Positions 33,524-42,742 of a stretch of 64,000 nucleotides of DNA are shown piece by piece (the stretch's first letter is position 1; each line of letters opens with the position of its first letter). The DNA is from Proteiniphilum sp. UBA5384 (GTDB lineage Bacteria; Bacteroidota; Bacteroidia; Bacteroidales; Dysgonomonadaceae). The notes beneath the pieces were generated by a model. It was not told where the DNA came from. It worked only from the letters and a program-made list of their open reading frames with translations, and searched no databases. Made by a program: the position numbers and the translations under genes. The DNA lies in the NCBI RefSeq assembly GCF_002410825.1, contig NZ_DHOS01000030.1:1-64000 (forward strand), written 5' to 3'.

Positions 33524-35395
33524 ATGAAAAAAGAAAATTATTGGATTGTTGCATTCCTGGTGACAATGTTTATATTACCGGTAGGATGCAGCGACGGAGA
33601 TGAAATTATTCCTGAGGAAAAAATAGAAGTCCAAAACGAGGAGGCACTTACACAAACGTCTTATGCCAATAATGAGAAAGGAAAAGAAATATCCTTTTCT
33701 ACACCGGCAGCATGGAGTTCGGTTATTGAGAGTACCACAGATACCAGAGCTTCTGATTCACCCGATTGGCTTTCCATCAGCCCGGAAAGCGGAGATAAGG
33801 CAGGTAATTATAATGTTACCATCCATTTAACATCTAATCTGACAGGTAAAGATCGATCTGCCTACATCCATATTGTCTCCGCTGATACGAAGATTACTAT
33901 CAACGTAACCCAGATGGGAACTAAAGAAGACGGTGAAACATTGGGACGCAGGGTTATCTTCCATGTCAATCAGTGCAATGAGAATTGGAGTGGATCCGCA
34001 AATCCTTACTTTACCAATGAAGGTGACACTTTAACCCTCTTCAAGGATTTGCAGAAGGTGGGCACGTACCAGACTGATGAGGAGGGTTCGATCGAACTTC
34101 TCCTTGAGAATGGTGAATATGAATATGTGGTAAGTAATGGTGATCTGAAAAATATTAGCAAAGCAGGGTATCTGATAGCCGGAATTTACACATCACAGGA
34201 AGAGATAGACCAAGCCCCGAAAGTTGAAACCGGCTCACTCAAACTTGGTGATTTAATGTTGAGTGACCTGGATGGAGACGGGGTAATCAACAAAAACGAC
34301 GTTGTGACAAAAGCTCCATTGACAGTTGCTCCCGGCAAGGAGGAAACCCAAACGGTTGAAGTATATATGGCGGCCGGTGAGTTTGTCCCACTGAACCGAT
34401 TCTCATATGATGAAGAGAAGTTTACCATGAGTCGGAATTACAGCGAAATGATACGCCTGTCTTATATCATTGATGCGGCACTCACCCATGAGGCTGATAT
34501 GCCCGCATATAAACAGTTTTCCAATTATTCGTTCACTGCTAAAGACAATAATGTGTCTGATCTGTGGAATGCCTCTTATGGAACCATCCTTACAGCAAAC
34601 AATATATTGGAACGAATAATCTATATACCAGAATATTCCCATGCCGAAAAAGATAAATATATGGTTGAGGCAACTTATTACAGGGCCTACGCATATGGGG
34701 TATTACTCAGTTATTTTGGCGGTATGCCCCTGATCTCTTCGCGTACATTTCCCGATGATGCAATCCGCAGTAGTGAAGCAGAGACCGTTCAATTTATCAT
34801 ACAAGATTGCGATGAAGTGGCAGGAAAAGGGGATGGGTTTCTCAAATACGCAGCTTTACAGTTGAAAGCACGCAATTTCATTTTTATGAAGAATTGGGAT
34901 GGAGCAACCGACGCGTTGACTCGAATCATCGATTCAAACAAATATACTCTCCCCGCCGGCAATGAATGGGGAAAAGATGCTATCAGCGAAGGACTGGTGT
35001 TTGCTTCCGGAGTTTTCCCCGATGTGTTGAAGAAGGGAGACAGGGTCTACCCGGTACGGTATACTGAAACATTGTTATTATATGGGGAAGCGATGATAGA
35101 GTCGGGAAGGGCGACTATGGTTACTGCAGATTACCTGAATGAACTCCTGCTCATGGCCGGAAAAGCACCCTTGCAACCTATCCAGATGACGCAGGAACAG
35201 TTACGCGAAACAGTTAACATGTTGTGGAAAGATATCCTGTCAATGGAAGGACATTCCTTCTTCCAATTAAGAAGGACAAACCGGTTTATCAGCTTTGCGA
35301 GTGGATTCGGTGCAACCGAAAAACATAAATTACTGCCAATTCCCGATTCAGTAATTCAGAAATACAGGAATATCCAACTGAACCCCGGGTGGTAA
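33524..35395 (+). CDS. SusD/RagB-like lipoprotein with BACON and EF-hand segments, no SusC partner
   Basis: Outer-membrane lipoprotein. The lipobox is LPVGC (Cys22). A BACON-like beta domain (about 75-132, with DWLSISPESG and TINVTQMG) and a second beta domain (about 140-205) come next. A calcium-loop-like DLDGDGVINKND lies at 248-259, and a SusD fold fills about 285-623, with the usual C-terminal LYGEAMIESGR, RRTNRF and LLPIPDSVIQKYRNIQLNPGW. SusD proteins normally bind glycans for a TonB-dependent SusC; none is adjacent. Its place after the second regulator suggests coregulation with the peptide system, perhaps as a surface receptor (inference). The bases just upstream contain only a half-match to the operator. 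Confidence 0.82.
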   Translation: MKKENYWIVAFLVTMFILPVGCSDGDEIIPEEKIEVQNEEALTQTSYANNEKGKEISFSTPAAWSSVIESTTDTRASDSPDWLSISPESGDKAGNYNVTIHLTSNLTGKDRSAYIHIVSADTKITINVTQMGTKEDGETLGRRVIFHVNQCNENWSGSANPYFTNEGDTLTLFKDLQKVGTYQTDEEGSIELLLENGEYEYVVSNGDLKNISKAGYLIAGIYTSQEEIDQAPKVETGSLKLGDLMLSDLDGDGVINKNDVVTKAPLTVAPGKEETQTVEVYMAAGEFVPLNRFSYDEEKFTMSRNYSEMIRLSYIIDAALTHEADMPAYKQFSNYSFTAKDNNVSDLWNASYGTILTANNILERIIYIPEYSHAEKDKYMVEATYYRAYAYGVLLSYFGGMPLISSRTFPDDAIRSSEAETVQFIIQDCDEVAGKGDGFLKYAALQLKARNFIFMKNWDGATDALTRIIDSNKYTLPAGNEWGKDAISEGLVFASGVFPDVLKKGDRVYPVRYTETLLLYGEAMIESGRATMVTADYLNELLLMAGKAPLQPIQMTQEQLRETVNMLWKDILSMEGHSFFQLRRTNRFISFASGFGATEKHKLLPIPDSVIQKYRNIQLNPGW

Positions 35396-35440
35396 ATACC
35401 GTAATTAGGAAACAAAATCAAAACTCAAATGTTACATCCT

Positions 35441-35480
35441 TTTTTTTAAACGGAGAAAAATTTTTTTGAACGGAGAAAAA
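35441..35480. repeat. 20-bp tandem duplication upstream of rnr
   Basis: Two adjacent 20-mers, 35441-35460 and 35461-35480, identical at 19 of 20 positions (T7, then A or G, then AACGGAGAAAAA). They lie between the SusD-like gene and rnr, shortly before a weak promoter-like TTACTTTG at 35515-35522. Confidence 0.75.
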
Positions 35481-35572
35481 TGAGCGGGATTCTTTACTCT
35501 ACAGAAATATTTCCTTACTTTGCATTTAACTAAAATGAATTTGGATTGTTTAAAAAGAAATAATATAATCGT

Positions 35573-37717
35573 ATGAGTAAAAAATCAACATCGATGCCTT
35601 CTGTTAATAGGTTGAAAAAGAAGGAATTGATCCCTTTGGTGATAAATTTTCTCACCCAGAATAACGACAAGCAATTTAACTATAAACAGATAGCAGCGGC
35701 GCTGGATGTCCGTGGTGAAGAAGGGCGGCGTGTCCTTGTCAGTGTACTCGATAAGCTACGCGCTGAAGATATACTGCTGGAAACATCACGCGGCAGATAC
35801 CGTATCAACAACCGGGGATTAATGCTGGAAGGGCGCTTTGAGCGGAGGAGCAACGGTAAGAATTTTTTTGTGCCGGATGATGACGGAAATATCATTTATA
35901 TACCTGAGCGTAACAGCAAACATGCAATGAATGGAGACCGGGTGCGGGTACAGCTGTTGGCAAAGCGGAAGCGTGCCGATACGGAGGGTACTGTGGTAGA
36001 GATACTGGAGCGTGCCCAAAGCCGCTTTGTGGGAGTGCTGGAGGTACAGAAACATTTCGCCTTTTTGGTGATGGACAGTAAATTTTTGTCGAATGATATC
36101 TTTATTCCGAAAGAGGAATTTAACGGTGCTAAAAATGGAGATAAAGTATTGGTGGAGATCACCGAGTGGCCTGCCAAAGCCAATAATCCGGTGGGAAAAG
36201 TAATCGATGTGTTGGGTGAGCCGGGACATAACGATACCGAGATGCACGCTATCCTGGCGCAATACGATCTTCCTTACAGCTATCCGGAAAAGGTGGAGAA
36301 ATATGCTGATCGGATACCTGAAAGAGTGGATAAAGACGAGATAGCCCGGCGGGAAGACTTTCGTGACGTATTTACTATTACCATCGACCCGAAAGATGCC
36401 AAGGATTTCGACGATGCCCTTTCCCTGCACCAACTTTCATCCAACCAGTGGGAAGTGGGTGTGCATATTGCCGATGTGACCCATTATGTGAAACCGGGTG
36501 ACCTGATTGATCGGGAAGCGGAAAACCGGGCGACCTCCATTTATCTTGTCGACAGGACAATTCCTATGCTGCCGGAACGACTAAGTAATGGGATTTGCTC
36601 GTTGCGTCCCCACGAAGAGAAATTGTGTTTTTCGGTTATTTTCACGTTGGATGATAAGGCGGAGATAAAAAAATCACGTATTGCACGGACCGTGATCAAG
36701 TCGGACAGCCGGTTGACGTATGAGGATGCTCAGGCGGTGATTGAAACCGGAAAGGGTGATTTCTCCGCGGAGATATTGCAACTGCATCATCTTGCCAAAC
36801 AACTGCGTGAGCGTCGATTTGCCAATGGCGCCATCAACTTTGAGCGGTATGAGGTAAAATTCAACCTCGATGAAAATGGAAAACCATTGGGAGTCTATTT
36901 TAAGGAATCGAAAGAGGCTAACCATCTCATTGAGGAGTTTATGTTGCTGGCCAATAAAAATGTGGCTGAGTCTGTGGGGATAGTCCCCAAAGGGAAGAAA
37001 CCGAAAACATTTGTTTATCGTATCCATGATGTGCCTGATCCCGAAAAGTTGGATACGCTGAATACGTTTATCCTGCGCTTCGGTCATAAGATAAAAGCCG
37101 ACGGTTCGAAAGTGGAAGTGGCAAAGAGTATCAATTCGTTGCTGGATAAAGTGCAGGGACGTCCGGAGGAAAATCTGATTGAAACCATTGCGATCCGTAC
37201 AATGTCCAAAGCAGTCTATTCTACCAAGAATGTTGGACATTACGGGCTGGCTTTCGATTATTATACCCATTTTACATCTCCCATCCGGCGGTATCCCGAT
37301 ATGCTGGTGCACCGCCTCCTGGAGTGTTATCTGGAAGGGGGGCAAAGTGTAGAGCCGGGGGCGCTGGAAGAAGAATGTAAACATTGTTCGCAGATGGAGC
37401 AGGTGGCTGCCAACGCTGAAAGAGACTCTATCAAATATAAACAGGTAGAATTTATGTCCGACAAGATCGGAAAGGTGTATGACGGGGTTGTATCCGGTGT
37501 GACGGAGTGGGGAATTTATGTGGAGATCAACGAGAACAAATGTGAGGGGATGATTCCCATTCGTGAGTTGGATGACGATTTCTACGAATTGGACGAAAAG
37601 AATTATCGTCTGGTCGGTCGACGCACTAAGAGAGAGTATCGTCTGGGGCAACCAGTCTCTATTCAGGTGTCAAGAGCTAATCTGGATAGAAAGCAACTTG
37701 ATTTTATTCTTGCCTGA
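35573..37717 (+). CDS. rnr: Ribonuclease R
   Basis: 3'-5' exoribonuclease that degrades structured RNA. The N-terminal winged-helix region (about 10-80) and cold-shock OB domains precede the RNB catalytic domain with TIDPKDAKDFDDALS, carrying the metal-binding aspartates. HYGLAFDYYTHFTSPIRRYPD is the signature RNB block, and a C-terminal S1 domain begins near VYDGVVSGVTEWG. At 714 residues it is the usual length. ruvB follows 82 bases later on the same strand. Confidence 0.95.
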   Translation: MSKKSTSMPSVNRLKKKELIPLVINFLTQNNDKQFNYKQIAAALDVRGEEGRRVLVSVLDKLRAEDILLETSRGRYRINNRGLMLEGRFERRSNGKNFFVPDDDGNIIYIPERNSKHAMNGDRVRVQLLAKRKRADTEGTVVEILERAQSRFVGVLEVQKHFAFLVMDSKFLSNDIFIPKEEFNGAKNGDKVLVEITEWPAKANNPVGKVIDVLGEPGHNDTEMHAILAQYDLPYSYPEKVEKYADRIPERVDKDEIARREDFRDVFTITIDPKDAKDFDDALSLHQLSSNQWEVGVHIADVTHYVKPGDLIDREAENRATSIYLVDRTIPMLPERLSNGICSLRPHEEKLCFSVIFTLDDKAEIKKSRIARTVIKSDSRLTYEDAQAVIETGKGDFSAEILQLHHLAKQLRERRFANGAINFERYEVKFNLDENGKPLGVYFKESKEANHLIEEFMLLANKNVAESVGIVPKGKKPKTFVYRIHDVPDPEKLDTLNTFILRFGHKIKADGSKVEVAKSINSLLDKVQGRPEENLIETIAIRTMSKAVYSTKNVGHYGLAFDYYTHFTSPIRRYPDMLVHRLLECYLEGGQSVEPGALEEECKHCSQMEQVAANAERDSIKYKQVEFMSDKIGKVYDGVVSGVTEWGIYVEINENKCEGMIPIRELDDDFYELDEKNYRLVGRRTKREYRLGQPVSIQVSRANLDRKQLDFILA

Positions 37718-37759
37718 TTTCTTATCCTGGCGTTGTCTTGATGCATCTCCTGGCGGCAA

Positions 37760-37791
37760 TTTTCAAAACTCCCGATAAATAGTTATTTTTG
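37760..37791 (+). promoter_or_regulatory. Promoter-like element before ruvB
   Basis: TATTTTTG (37784-37791) is a -7 match with a TTTC-type -33 element about 20 bases upstream. It lies only 8 bases before the ruvB start, so a transcript from it would be nearly leaderless; it may not be functional. Confidence 0.35.
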
Positions 37792-37799
37792 TATCCATA

Positions 37800-38828
37800 A
37801 TGATGGAAGAGAGTTTCGATATACATAGTAACCGCAATTTCAGGGATACCGAACGCGAGTTTGAAAATAGTCTGCGACCGTTGACTTTCGGTGATTTCAG
37901 TGGTCAGGGTAAGATCGTGGAGAACCTGAAGATATTTGTCAGCGCAGCTCGCCTGCGGGGTGAGTCGCTTGATCATGTGCTGTTGCATGGCCCTCCGGGA
38001 TTGGGGAAGACGACCCTGTCGAATATTATCGCTAATGAACTGGGTGTGGGATTCAGAGTGACTTCAGGCCCGGTACTTGATAAACCGGGTGATTTGGCAG
38101 GTGTACTTACCTCATTGGAACAGAATGACGTACTTTTTATCGATGAAATACATCGTCTTTCGCCTGTAGTGGAGGAATATCTCTATAGTGCCATGGAAGA
38201 TTTTCGGATCGATATACTGATCGATAAAGGTCCCAGTGCCCGCTCCATACAAATCGACCTCAATCCTTTTACTCTCGTGGGAGCTACTACCCGGAGTGGT
38301 CTATTGACCAGTCCCCTGCGGGCGCGCTTTGGTATCAATATGCACCTTGAATATTACGATCTTGAGACCCTTACAGGAATCGTTTTGCGTTCTGCAAATC
38401 TAATGCAGGTTGCCTGCGATATCAACGCTGCGCAAGAGATCGCTTCCCGCAGCAGGGGGACTCCACGTGTGGCCAATGCCCTATTGCGGCGTGTGCGCGA
38501 CTTCGCCCAGATAAAAGGTACCGGAAAGATAGACAGGAAGATCTCGTCTTATGCACTGGAAGCTCTTAACATCGACAAATACGGATTGGACGAGGTAGAT
38601 AATAAAATATTACTTACCATTATTGATAAATTCAAGGGAGGACCGGTGGGTATTACTACCATCGCCACAGCAGTAGGGGATGACGCCGGTACCATTGAAG
38701 AGGTATATGAACCGTTCCTGATCAAAGAAGGGTTTATCAAACGCACTCCCCGTGGGAGGGAGGCGACCGATCTGGCTTATCGGCATCTGGGCCGTAAAAG
38801 GGGAGAGGAACAGGGGCTCCTATTCTAA
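37800..38828 (+). CDS. ruvB: Holliday junction branch migration helicase RuvB
   Basis: AAA+ ATPase that drives branch migration with RuvA. Walker A is GPPGLGKTT, Walker B FIDEIHR, sensor 1 GATTRSG, arginine finger region SPLRARFG, and the C-terminal winged helix ends in FIKRTPRGREATDLAYRHL. 342 residues, full length. Two consecutive ATG codons open the frame. Its last four bases overlap the stop of the convergent DUF4270 gene. Confidence 0.97.
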   Translation: MMEESFDIHSNRNFRDTEREFENSLRPLTFGDFSGQGKIVENLKIFVSAARLRGESLDHVLLHGPPGLGKTTLSNIIANELGVGFRVTSGPVLDKPGDLAGVLTSLEQNDVLFIDEIHRLSPVVEEYLYSAMEDFRIDILIDKGPSARSIQIDLNPFTLVGATTRSGLLTSPLRARFGINMHLEYYDLETLTGIVLRSANLMQVACDINAAQEIASRSRGTPRVANALLRRVRDFAQIKGTGKIDRKISSYALEALNIDKYGLDEVDNKILLTIIDKFKGGPVGITTIATAVGDDAGTIEEVYEPFLIKEGFIKRTPRGREATDLAYRHLGRKRGEEQGLLF

Positions 38829-40213
38829 TTGGTCAGGTTACTGAAAATCATATCCAGTTTTAAATTTCCTTCCCGTTTATCCAATCTCACAGCTGATGGC
38901 CAAATTTGATTGTAGATAGACATCGGGGTCGTTGTCGTTTGTCCGTATGAATTTGTGACAAATGTAACATCCACGGGAATTAGGCAATAAACCAATTTGA
39001 ACTCTTCAGTAGGTTTTTCTTTATGCTTCTCATTGTAGTAATTCACCATAGTGGAGATATTACCAAAACTATAAGAATAAGTGGATGTGTCAAATTTACC
39101 GATAAAACTGGTTACCTGATCGGTGAGTTTCTTTTTCTCAAAAAAACCATCCAGCGAATCTTTGTGTACTAACAACAGGTAAGTGGGTGGACTCAGTTTT
39201 ACCATACTCCCTTCATCCGTTTCGGGTATGGCGGGGATGGTGAGATCTGCCAAGTTCAAAGCCTGCGATTTTAGTTTCTCATGCACTCCTTGTTCTGAGA
39301 ACGGGAAGGTAATTTCTGTAGTTACCCCTGCCGGACTTTTGACATAAGCATAGTCCGTATCGTACAATAATTGGTCGTTTTTGTTTTCAATATGATTGAT
39401 TTGGGTGACTTCGGGAGTGATATTAAGCGACATGGCCGTTGTGCGGATGGTATCCTGTCCTGTGGATGAGCCGCCTTTATCCGTATACTTATAATGTACC
39501 ATCAGTGAAGTAAGACTTACACTGATAATCGTACTCTTTCCGAAATCAGTGGTAAAATATAATCCGGGGAAGAATTCCCTGAACTTGTCCGGATCCACTA
39601 ACTTACCATGATTCTCCTTTTTGTATTCGGTGAGAAATTTATCACCGATATCCTTGGGAAGTTTTACATTGATTTCATATACCCTTATGGAACTTCCTGA
39701 ACTGCTTGTTTCGGTCCTATAAGTTGAATTTCTTCCGGTAAAAATTTGTGTGCCCAATGGAGCCGACATGTCGGCATACTCCTTTGGATCGATATTTGAA
39801 TAATTTTTCACTCCTTTTAGCGATTCGGTCACCTCATATACCGATAAACCCATTGGAGATAATGAATCTCCCATCATGGTGGTGTAGGCAAGCTGTACTC
39901 TCACCGAGTCGATGGCTGCATCATCAGCAAACCCTGTCCCTTCGGGAAAGTAAAACTCACCGATATATTCGGATTTGATCGTACCGAAAACGGGATCAGT
40001 ATATTCACCTAATACCGGATATCGGGTTTTAGCATATATGGAATCCATTTGCAAGGTTCTCGCCAATAACTCGAGCGTGTCGAGGCCAATTTCTCGGCGA
40101 TCATCAGGTGGTTGTACTGTAAATCCTGGTCCCTCGAGAGTGTCGTCGCATGAAACCGCGAACAAAGCTATAAGGATGATAACAAAAACGCTGTACAAGG
40201 ATTTGAATTTCAT
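38825..40213 (-). CDS. DUF4270 family lipoprotein
   Basis: Exported lipoprotein of the DUF4270 family, common in Bacteroidota beside the GT5-type gene and panC; function unknown. The signal peptide ends at a lipobox around FAVSC (Cys22), followed by a predominantly beta mature region. The family-like SIYAKTRYPVLGEYTDPVFG segment lies near residue 60. It is convergent with ruvB. The 247-base gap upstream holds a small inverted repeat (AACAAAA, tag, TTTTGTT at 40313-40329) and no gene. Confidence 0.75.
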   Translation of the reverse strand: MKFKSLYSVFVIILIALFAVSCDDTLEGPGFTVQPPDDRREIGLDTLELLARTLQMDSIYAKTRYPVLGEYTDPVFGTIKSEYIGEFYFPEGTGFADDAAIDSVRVQLAYTTMMGDSLSPMGLSVYEVTESLKGVKNYSNIDPKEYADMSAPLGTQIFTGRNSTYRTETSSSGSSIRVYEINVKLPKDIGDKFLTEYKKENHGKLVDPDKFREFFPGLYFTTDFGKSTIISVSLTSLMVHYKYTDKGGSSTGQDTIRTTAMSLNITPEVTQINHIENKNDQLLYDTDYAYVKSPAGVTTEITFPFSEQGVHEKLKSQALNLADLTIPAIPETDEGSMVKLSPPTYLLLVHKDSLDGFFEKKKLTDQVTSFIGKFDTSTYSYSFGNISTMVNYYNEKHKEKPTEEFKLVYCLIPVDVTFVTNSYGQTTTTPMSIYNQIWPSAVRLDKREGNLKLDMIFSNLTN

Positions 40214-40460
40214 CTGTTAGTCATAAAAATTAAACTATTTGCGTGACGAATTTTCTTATTACTAATCTTGCGTTTAACATAATCAAAACATGTTTCACCG
40301 CTATCCTCGCCTAACAAAATAGTTTTGTTTGTATTCAATGCCGCAAATATCTGAAAAAAATGATTCAAATAAAAACGGGAGAAAGGCTTTCTTTTTATTT
40401 TTAATGATATTTGTGTATAGGTGCAATGAAAAAATAAATTCATTAAGGATTTTAATCGGT

Positions 40461-41279
40461 TTAATTATCGATCTCCTCATAAAAAGCATTAATCATCTCA
40501 ACCCTTTTATCAAAATCAGTATCGTAAGGAAGAAACTTTACGCCTTTCTCCTGAATATATTCTATAATTTCCGGAGATGCTTTTTCACTTCCTTGGATAA
40601 CGCCGTCGGAATAATCAATGGCAAGTTTCATCAGATTGATGTAATCAATGTCACCCCGTTCTTTTATCTTTTCGATCTCAGGATCGCCAATGCCGTCAAA
40701 CCGGAGTTTTCCTGCGAACCCGTTCTGGAAAGCTTTACTGAATGATTCGTCATACAGAGAATAGATTACTCTGGCTCCTCTGAAACAGGGGTCATCTGCA
40801 TATCCCTTTTTGATATAAAGGGGGGCCAATGCACTGAACCAGCCGTGGCAGTGAACAATATCGGGTACCCAGCGTAGCTTTTTGATGGTTTCCATCACGC
40901 CGCGGATAAAGAAAATGCTTCGTTCGTCGTTATCGTCATATTCCACTCCATTGGTATCGACCAATGTTTCACGATTCTGGAAAAAGTCGTCGTTATCTAT
41001 GAAATAAACCTGCATTCGTGCCGACTGGATGGAAGCAACCTTGATGATAAGGGAATGATCGGTATCATCAATAATAAGATTCATCCCTGATAGGCGGATT
41101 ACTTCATGCAACTGGTTGCGACGTTCATTGATATTTCCATATTTAGGCATGAATGCACGGATTTCCTTCCCTTTCTCCTGTATTGCTTGAGGCAAATAAC
41201 GTGACGTATTTGAAATATTGGTCTCTTCGAGATAAGGATAAATTTCCTGTGAAACGTACAAAACTTTTTTTTGGGACAT
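40461..41279 (-). CDS. Starch/glycogen synthase catalytic-domain (GT5) protein, N-terminal half only
   Basis: Resembles the N-terminal Rossmann domain of glycogen synthase: VLYVSQEIYPYLEETNISN, EIRAFMPKYGNINERR, DIVHCHGWFSALAPLY and VIYSLYD. It is only 272 residues and lacks the C-terminal ADP-glucose-binding domain, so it is unlikely to be a complete glycogen synthase. The same short form with DUF4270 and panC neighbours occurs in other Bacteroidota, so this is a stable family and not a local truncation (from memory). Real function unknown. Promoter at 41305-41338. Confidence 0.75.
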   Translation of the reverse strand: MSQKKVLYVSQEIYPYLEETNISNTSRYLPQAIQEKGKEIRAFMPKYGNINERRNQLHEVIRLSGMNLIIDDTDHSLIIKVASIQSARMQVYFIDNDDFFQNRETLVDTNGVEYDDNDERSIFFIRGVMETIKKLRWVPDIVHCHGWFSALAPLYIKKGYADDPCFRGARVIYSLYDESFSKAFQNGFAGKLRFDGIGDPEIEKIKERGDIDYINLMKLAIDYSDGVIQGSEKASPEIIEYIQEKGVKFLPYDTDFDKRVEMINAFYEEIDN

Positions 41280-41304
41280 GTAGCTAATTATCTAAATTTG
41301 AGTA

Positions 41305-41338
41305 CAAAGATAATAAAAAAAAACCACATAATTACAAA
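41305..41338 (-). promoter_or_regulatory. Promoter of the GT5-type gene
   Basis: On the minus strand, TATCTTTG (plus 41305-41312) is a -7 element and TTTG (plus 41335-41338) a -33 element, with a 22-base spacer, 26 bases before the start codon. Confidence 0.6.
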
Positions 41339-41426
41339 GTGAAATCTCATGTATTTTGCAAATGTCTTATATACAGTGGTTCATCATCTTTTTGCTGGAG
41401 GTTATGCGGAGATTTACTCCTATTTT

Positions 41427-41458
41427 TTTCTATATGTGGTAAATATTTTGTTGCTTTG
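41427..41458 (+). promoter_or_regulatory. Promoter-like element before panC
   Basis: TTGCTTTG (41451-41458) is a seven-of-eight match to TAnnTTTG, and TTTC (41427-41430) sits 20 bases upstream. It lies 18 bases before the chosen panC ATG and would exclude the longer upstream start. Confidence 0.4.
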
Positions 41459-41476
41459 CAATGTAAAATCAAATTG

Positions 41477-42319
41477 ATGAAAGTCATTCAAACAGTAAAA
41501 GAGCTGCAGACGCTTCTTCGACAGTATCGGCAGGCAGAAAAAAACATCGGTCTTGTGCCGACCATGGGTGCGCTCCATGAGGGGCATGCCACCTTGGTAA
41601 AACGATGTGTGTCAGAAAATGATATCTGTGTGGTAAGTGTTTTTGTAAATCCCACACAATTCAATAATTCAGACGATTTGAAGCTTTATCCGCGTACTCC
41701 GGAAAAAGATTACGATTTACTGGAGAGTATAGGAACCCATATTGCGTTTACTCCTACGGTAGAAGAGATATATCCCGAACCGGATACCCGGATTTTCGAC
41801 TTTGGCGGGCTCGATAAGGTGATGGAGGGCACATTCCGCCCCGGACACTTCAATGGCGTAGCCCAAGTGGTGAGCAAGCTTTTTGATTTTGTCAAACCGG
41901 ATAAAGCTTACTTCGGAGAAAAAGACTTTCAACAACTCTCCATTATAAAAAAAATGGTGAAACAGATGAAGTTGCCGGTTGAAATTGTGGCAGTTCCTAC
42001 GGTAAGGGAGTCGAGCGGTTTGGCTATGAGCAGCCGGAACCAGCGGTTATCGGAACAACAGAGGGAATATGCTGCAGGAATACACCGTATTATGCGGGAG
42101 AGCACGCTGATGATGGCTGAGAAAACGCCTGACGAATTGACCCGGTTGGTAACCGAATGGGTAAACAATGTACCGGAGTTGCGTGTTGAATACTTCCGGA
42201 TTGTTGATGGAGATTCATTGCAACAGATATCCTCGTGGTACGACTCCGGGAATATAGTGGGGGCAATTGCTGTCTATTGTGGAGAGGTGCGCCTAATTGA
42301 TAATATAAGATACAGATAA
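41477..42319 (+). CDS. panC: Pantothenate synthetase
   Basis: Condenses pantoate and beta-alanine with ATP to make pantothenate, the CoA precursor. Clear motifs are LVPTMGALHEGHATLV (HIGH-like), FVNPTQFNNSDDL, FGEKDFQQLSIIKKM, and AMSSRNQRL (KMSKS-like). The ATG at 41477 gives 280 residues, the normal size. An open frame extends upstream to 41339 but adds hydrophobic residues not found in the family. panD follows after 6 bases; panB is not in the window. Confidence 0.95.
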   Translation: MKVIQTVKELQTLLRQYRQAEKNIGLVPTMGALHEGHATLVKRCVSENDICVVSVFVNPTQFNNSDDLKLYPRTPEKDYDLLESIGTHIAFTPTVEEIYPEPDTRIFDFGGLDKVMEGTFRPGHFNGVAQVVSKLFDFVKPDKAYFGEKDFQQLSIIKKMVKQMKLPVEIVAVPTVRESSGLAMSSRNQRLSEQQREYAAGIHRIMRESTLMMAEKTPDELTRLVTEWVNNVPELRVEYFRIVDGDSLQQISSWYDSGNIVGAIAVYCGEVRLIDNIRYR

Positions 42320-42325
42320 GCATAT

Positions 42326-42676
42326 ATGTGGATAGAAATATTGAAATCCAAAATACACAGGGCAACGGTAACCGATGCCAATTTAAATTACGAAGGAAGT
42401 ATCACGATTGATGAAGATCTGATTGATGCGGCCAAAATGATCGTACATGAGAAAGTGGCGGTGGTCAATAATAATAACGGCGAACGTTTTGAGACCTATA
42501 TCATCCGTGGTGAGCGCGGATCGGGGATTATTTGTCTGAACGGGGCTGCTGCCCGGAAGGTACAGAGAGGCGACATAATCATCATTATGAGTTATGCATT
42601 GATGTCGCCCGAAGAGGCTGAGACATTCAGGCCTACTGTCATCAATCTGGATGGAAACAACCGGATAAAAAAATAA
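42326..42676 (+). CDS. panD: Aspartate 1-decarboxylase (proenzyme)
   Basis: Makes beta-alanine for pantothenate synthesis. The self-cleavage site Gly24-Ser25 in NYEGSITID yields the pyruvoyl cofactor. The NNNNGERFETYIIRGERGSG and CLNGAAARKVQRGD blocks are typical. 116 residues, full length. It forms an operon with panC (6-base gap) that is closed by a strong terminator at 42699-42731. Confidence 0.97.
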   Translation: MWIEILKSKIHRATVTDANLNYEGSITIDEDLIDAAKMIVHEKVAVVNNNNGERFETYIIRGERGSGIICLNGAAARKVQRGDIIIIMSYALMSPEEAETFRPTVINLDGNNRIKK

Positions 42677-42698
42677 TCTTGTCGATAATCATACAGAT

Positions 42699-42731
42699 CC
42701 GTCGGTTGCGGGGGCAATCGGCGGCTTTTTT
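42699..42731 (+). terminator. Intrinsic terminator of panC-panD
   Basis: CCGTCGGTTGC (42699-42709) and GCAATCGGCGG (42714-42724) pair over 11 positions with two wobble pairs and a GGGG loop, followed by C and a T6 run. Confidence 0.8.
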
Positions 42732-42742
42732 CTTAAAATTAG

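Noticed and set aside
35819..36433. 204-codon open frame antisense to the start of rnr
   Set aside because: Shadow frame opposite the RNase R cold-shock and RNB region.
36674..37651. 325-codon open frame antisense to rnr
   Set aside because: rnr is a clear full-length gene on the other strand; the antisense frame has no recognisable domain and reflects codon bias.
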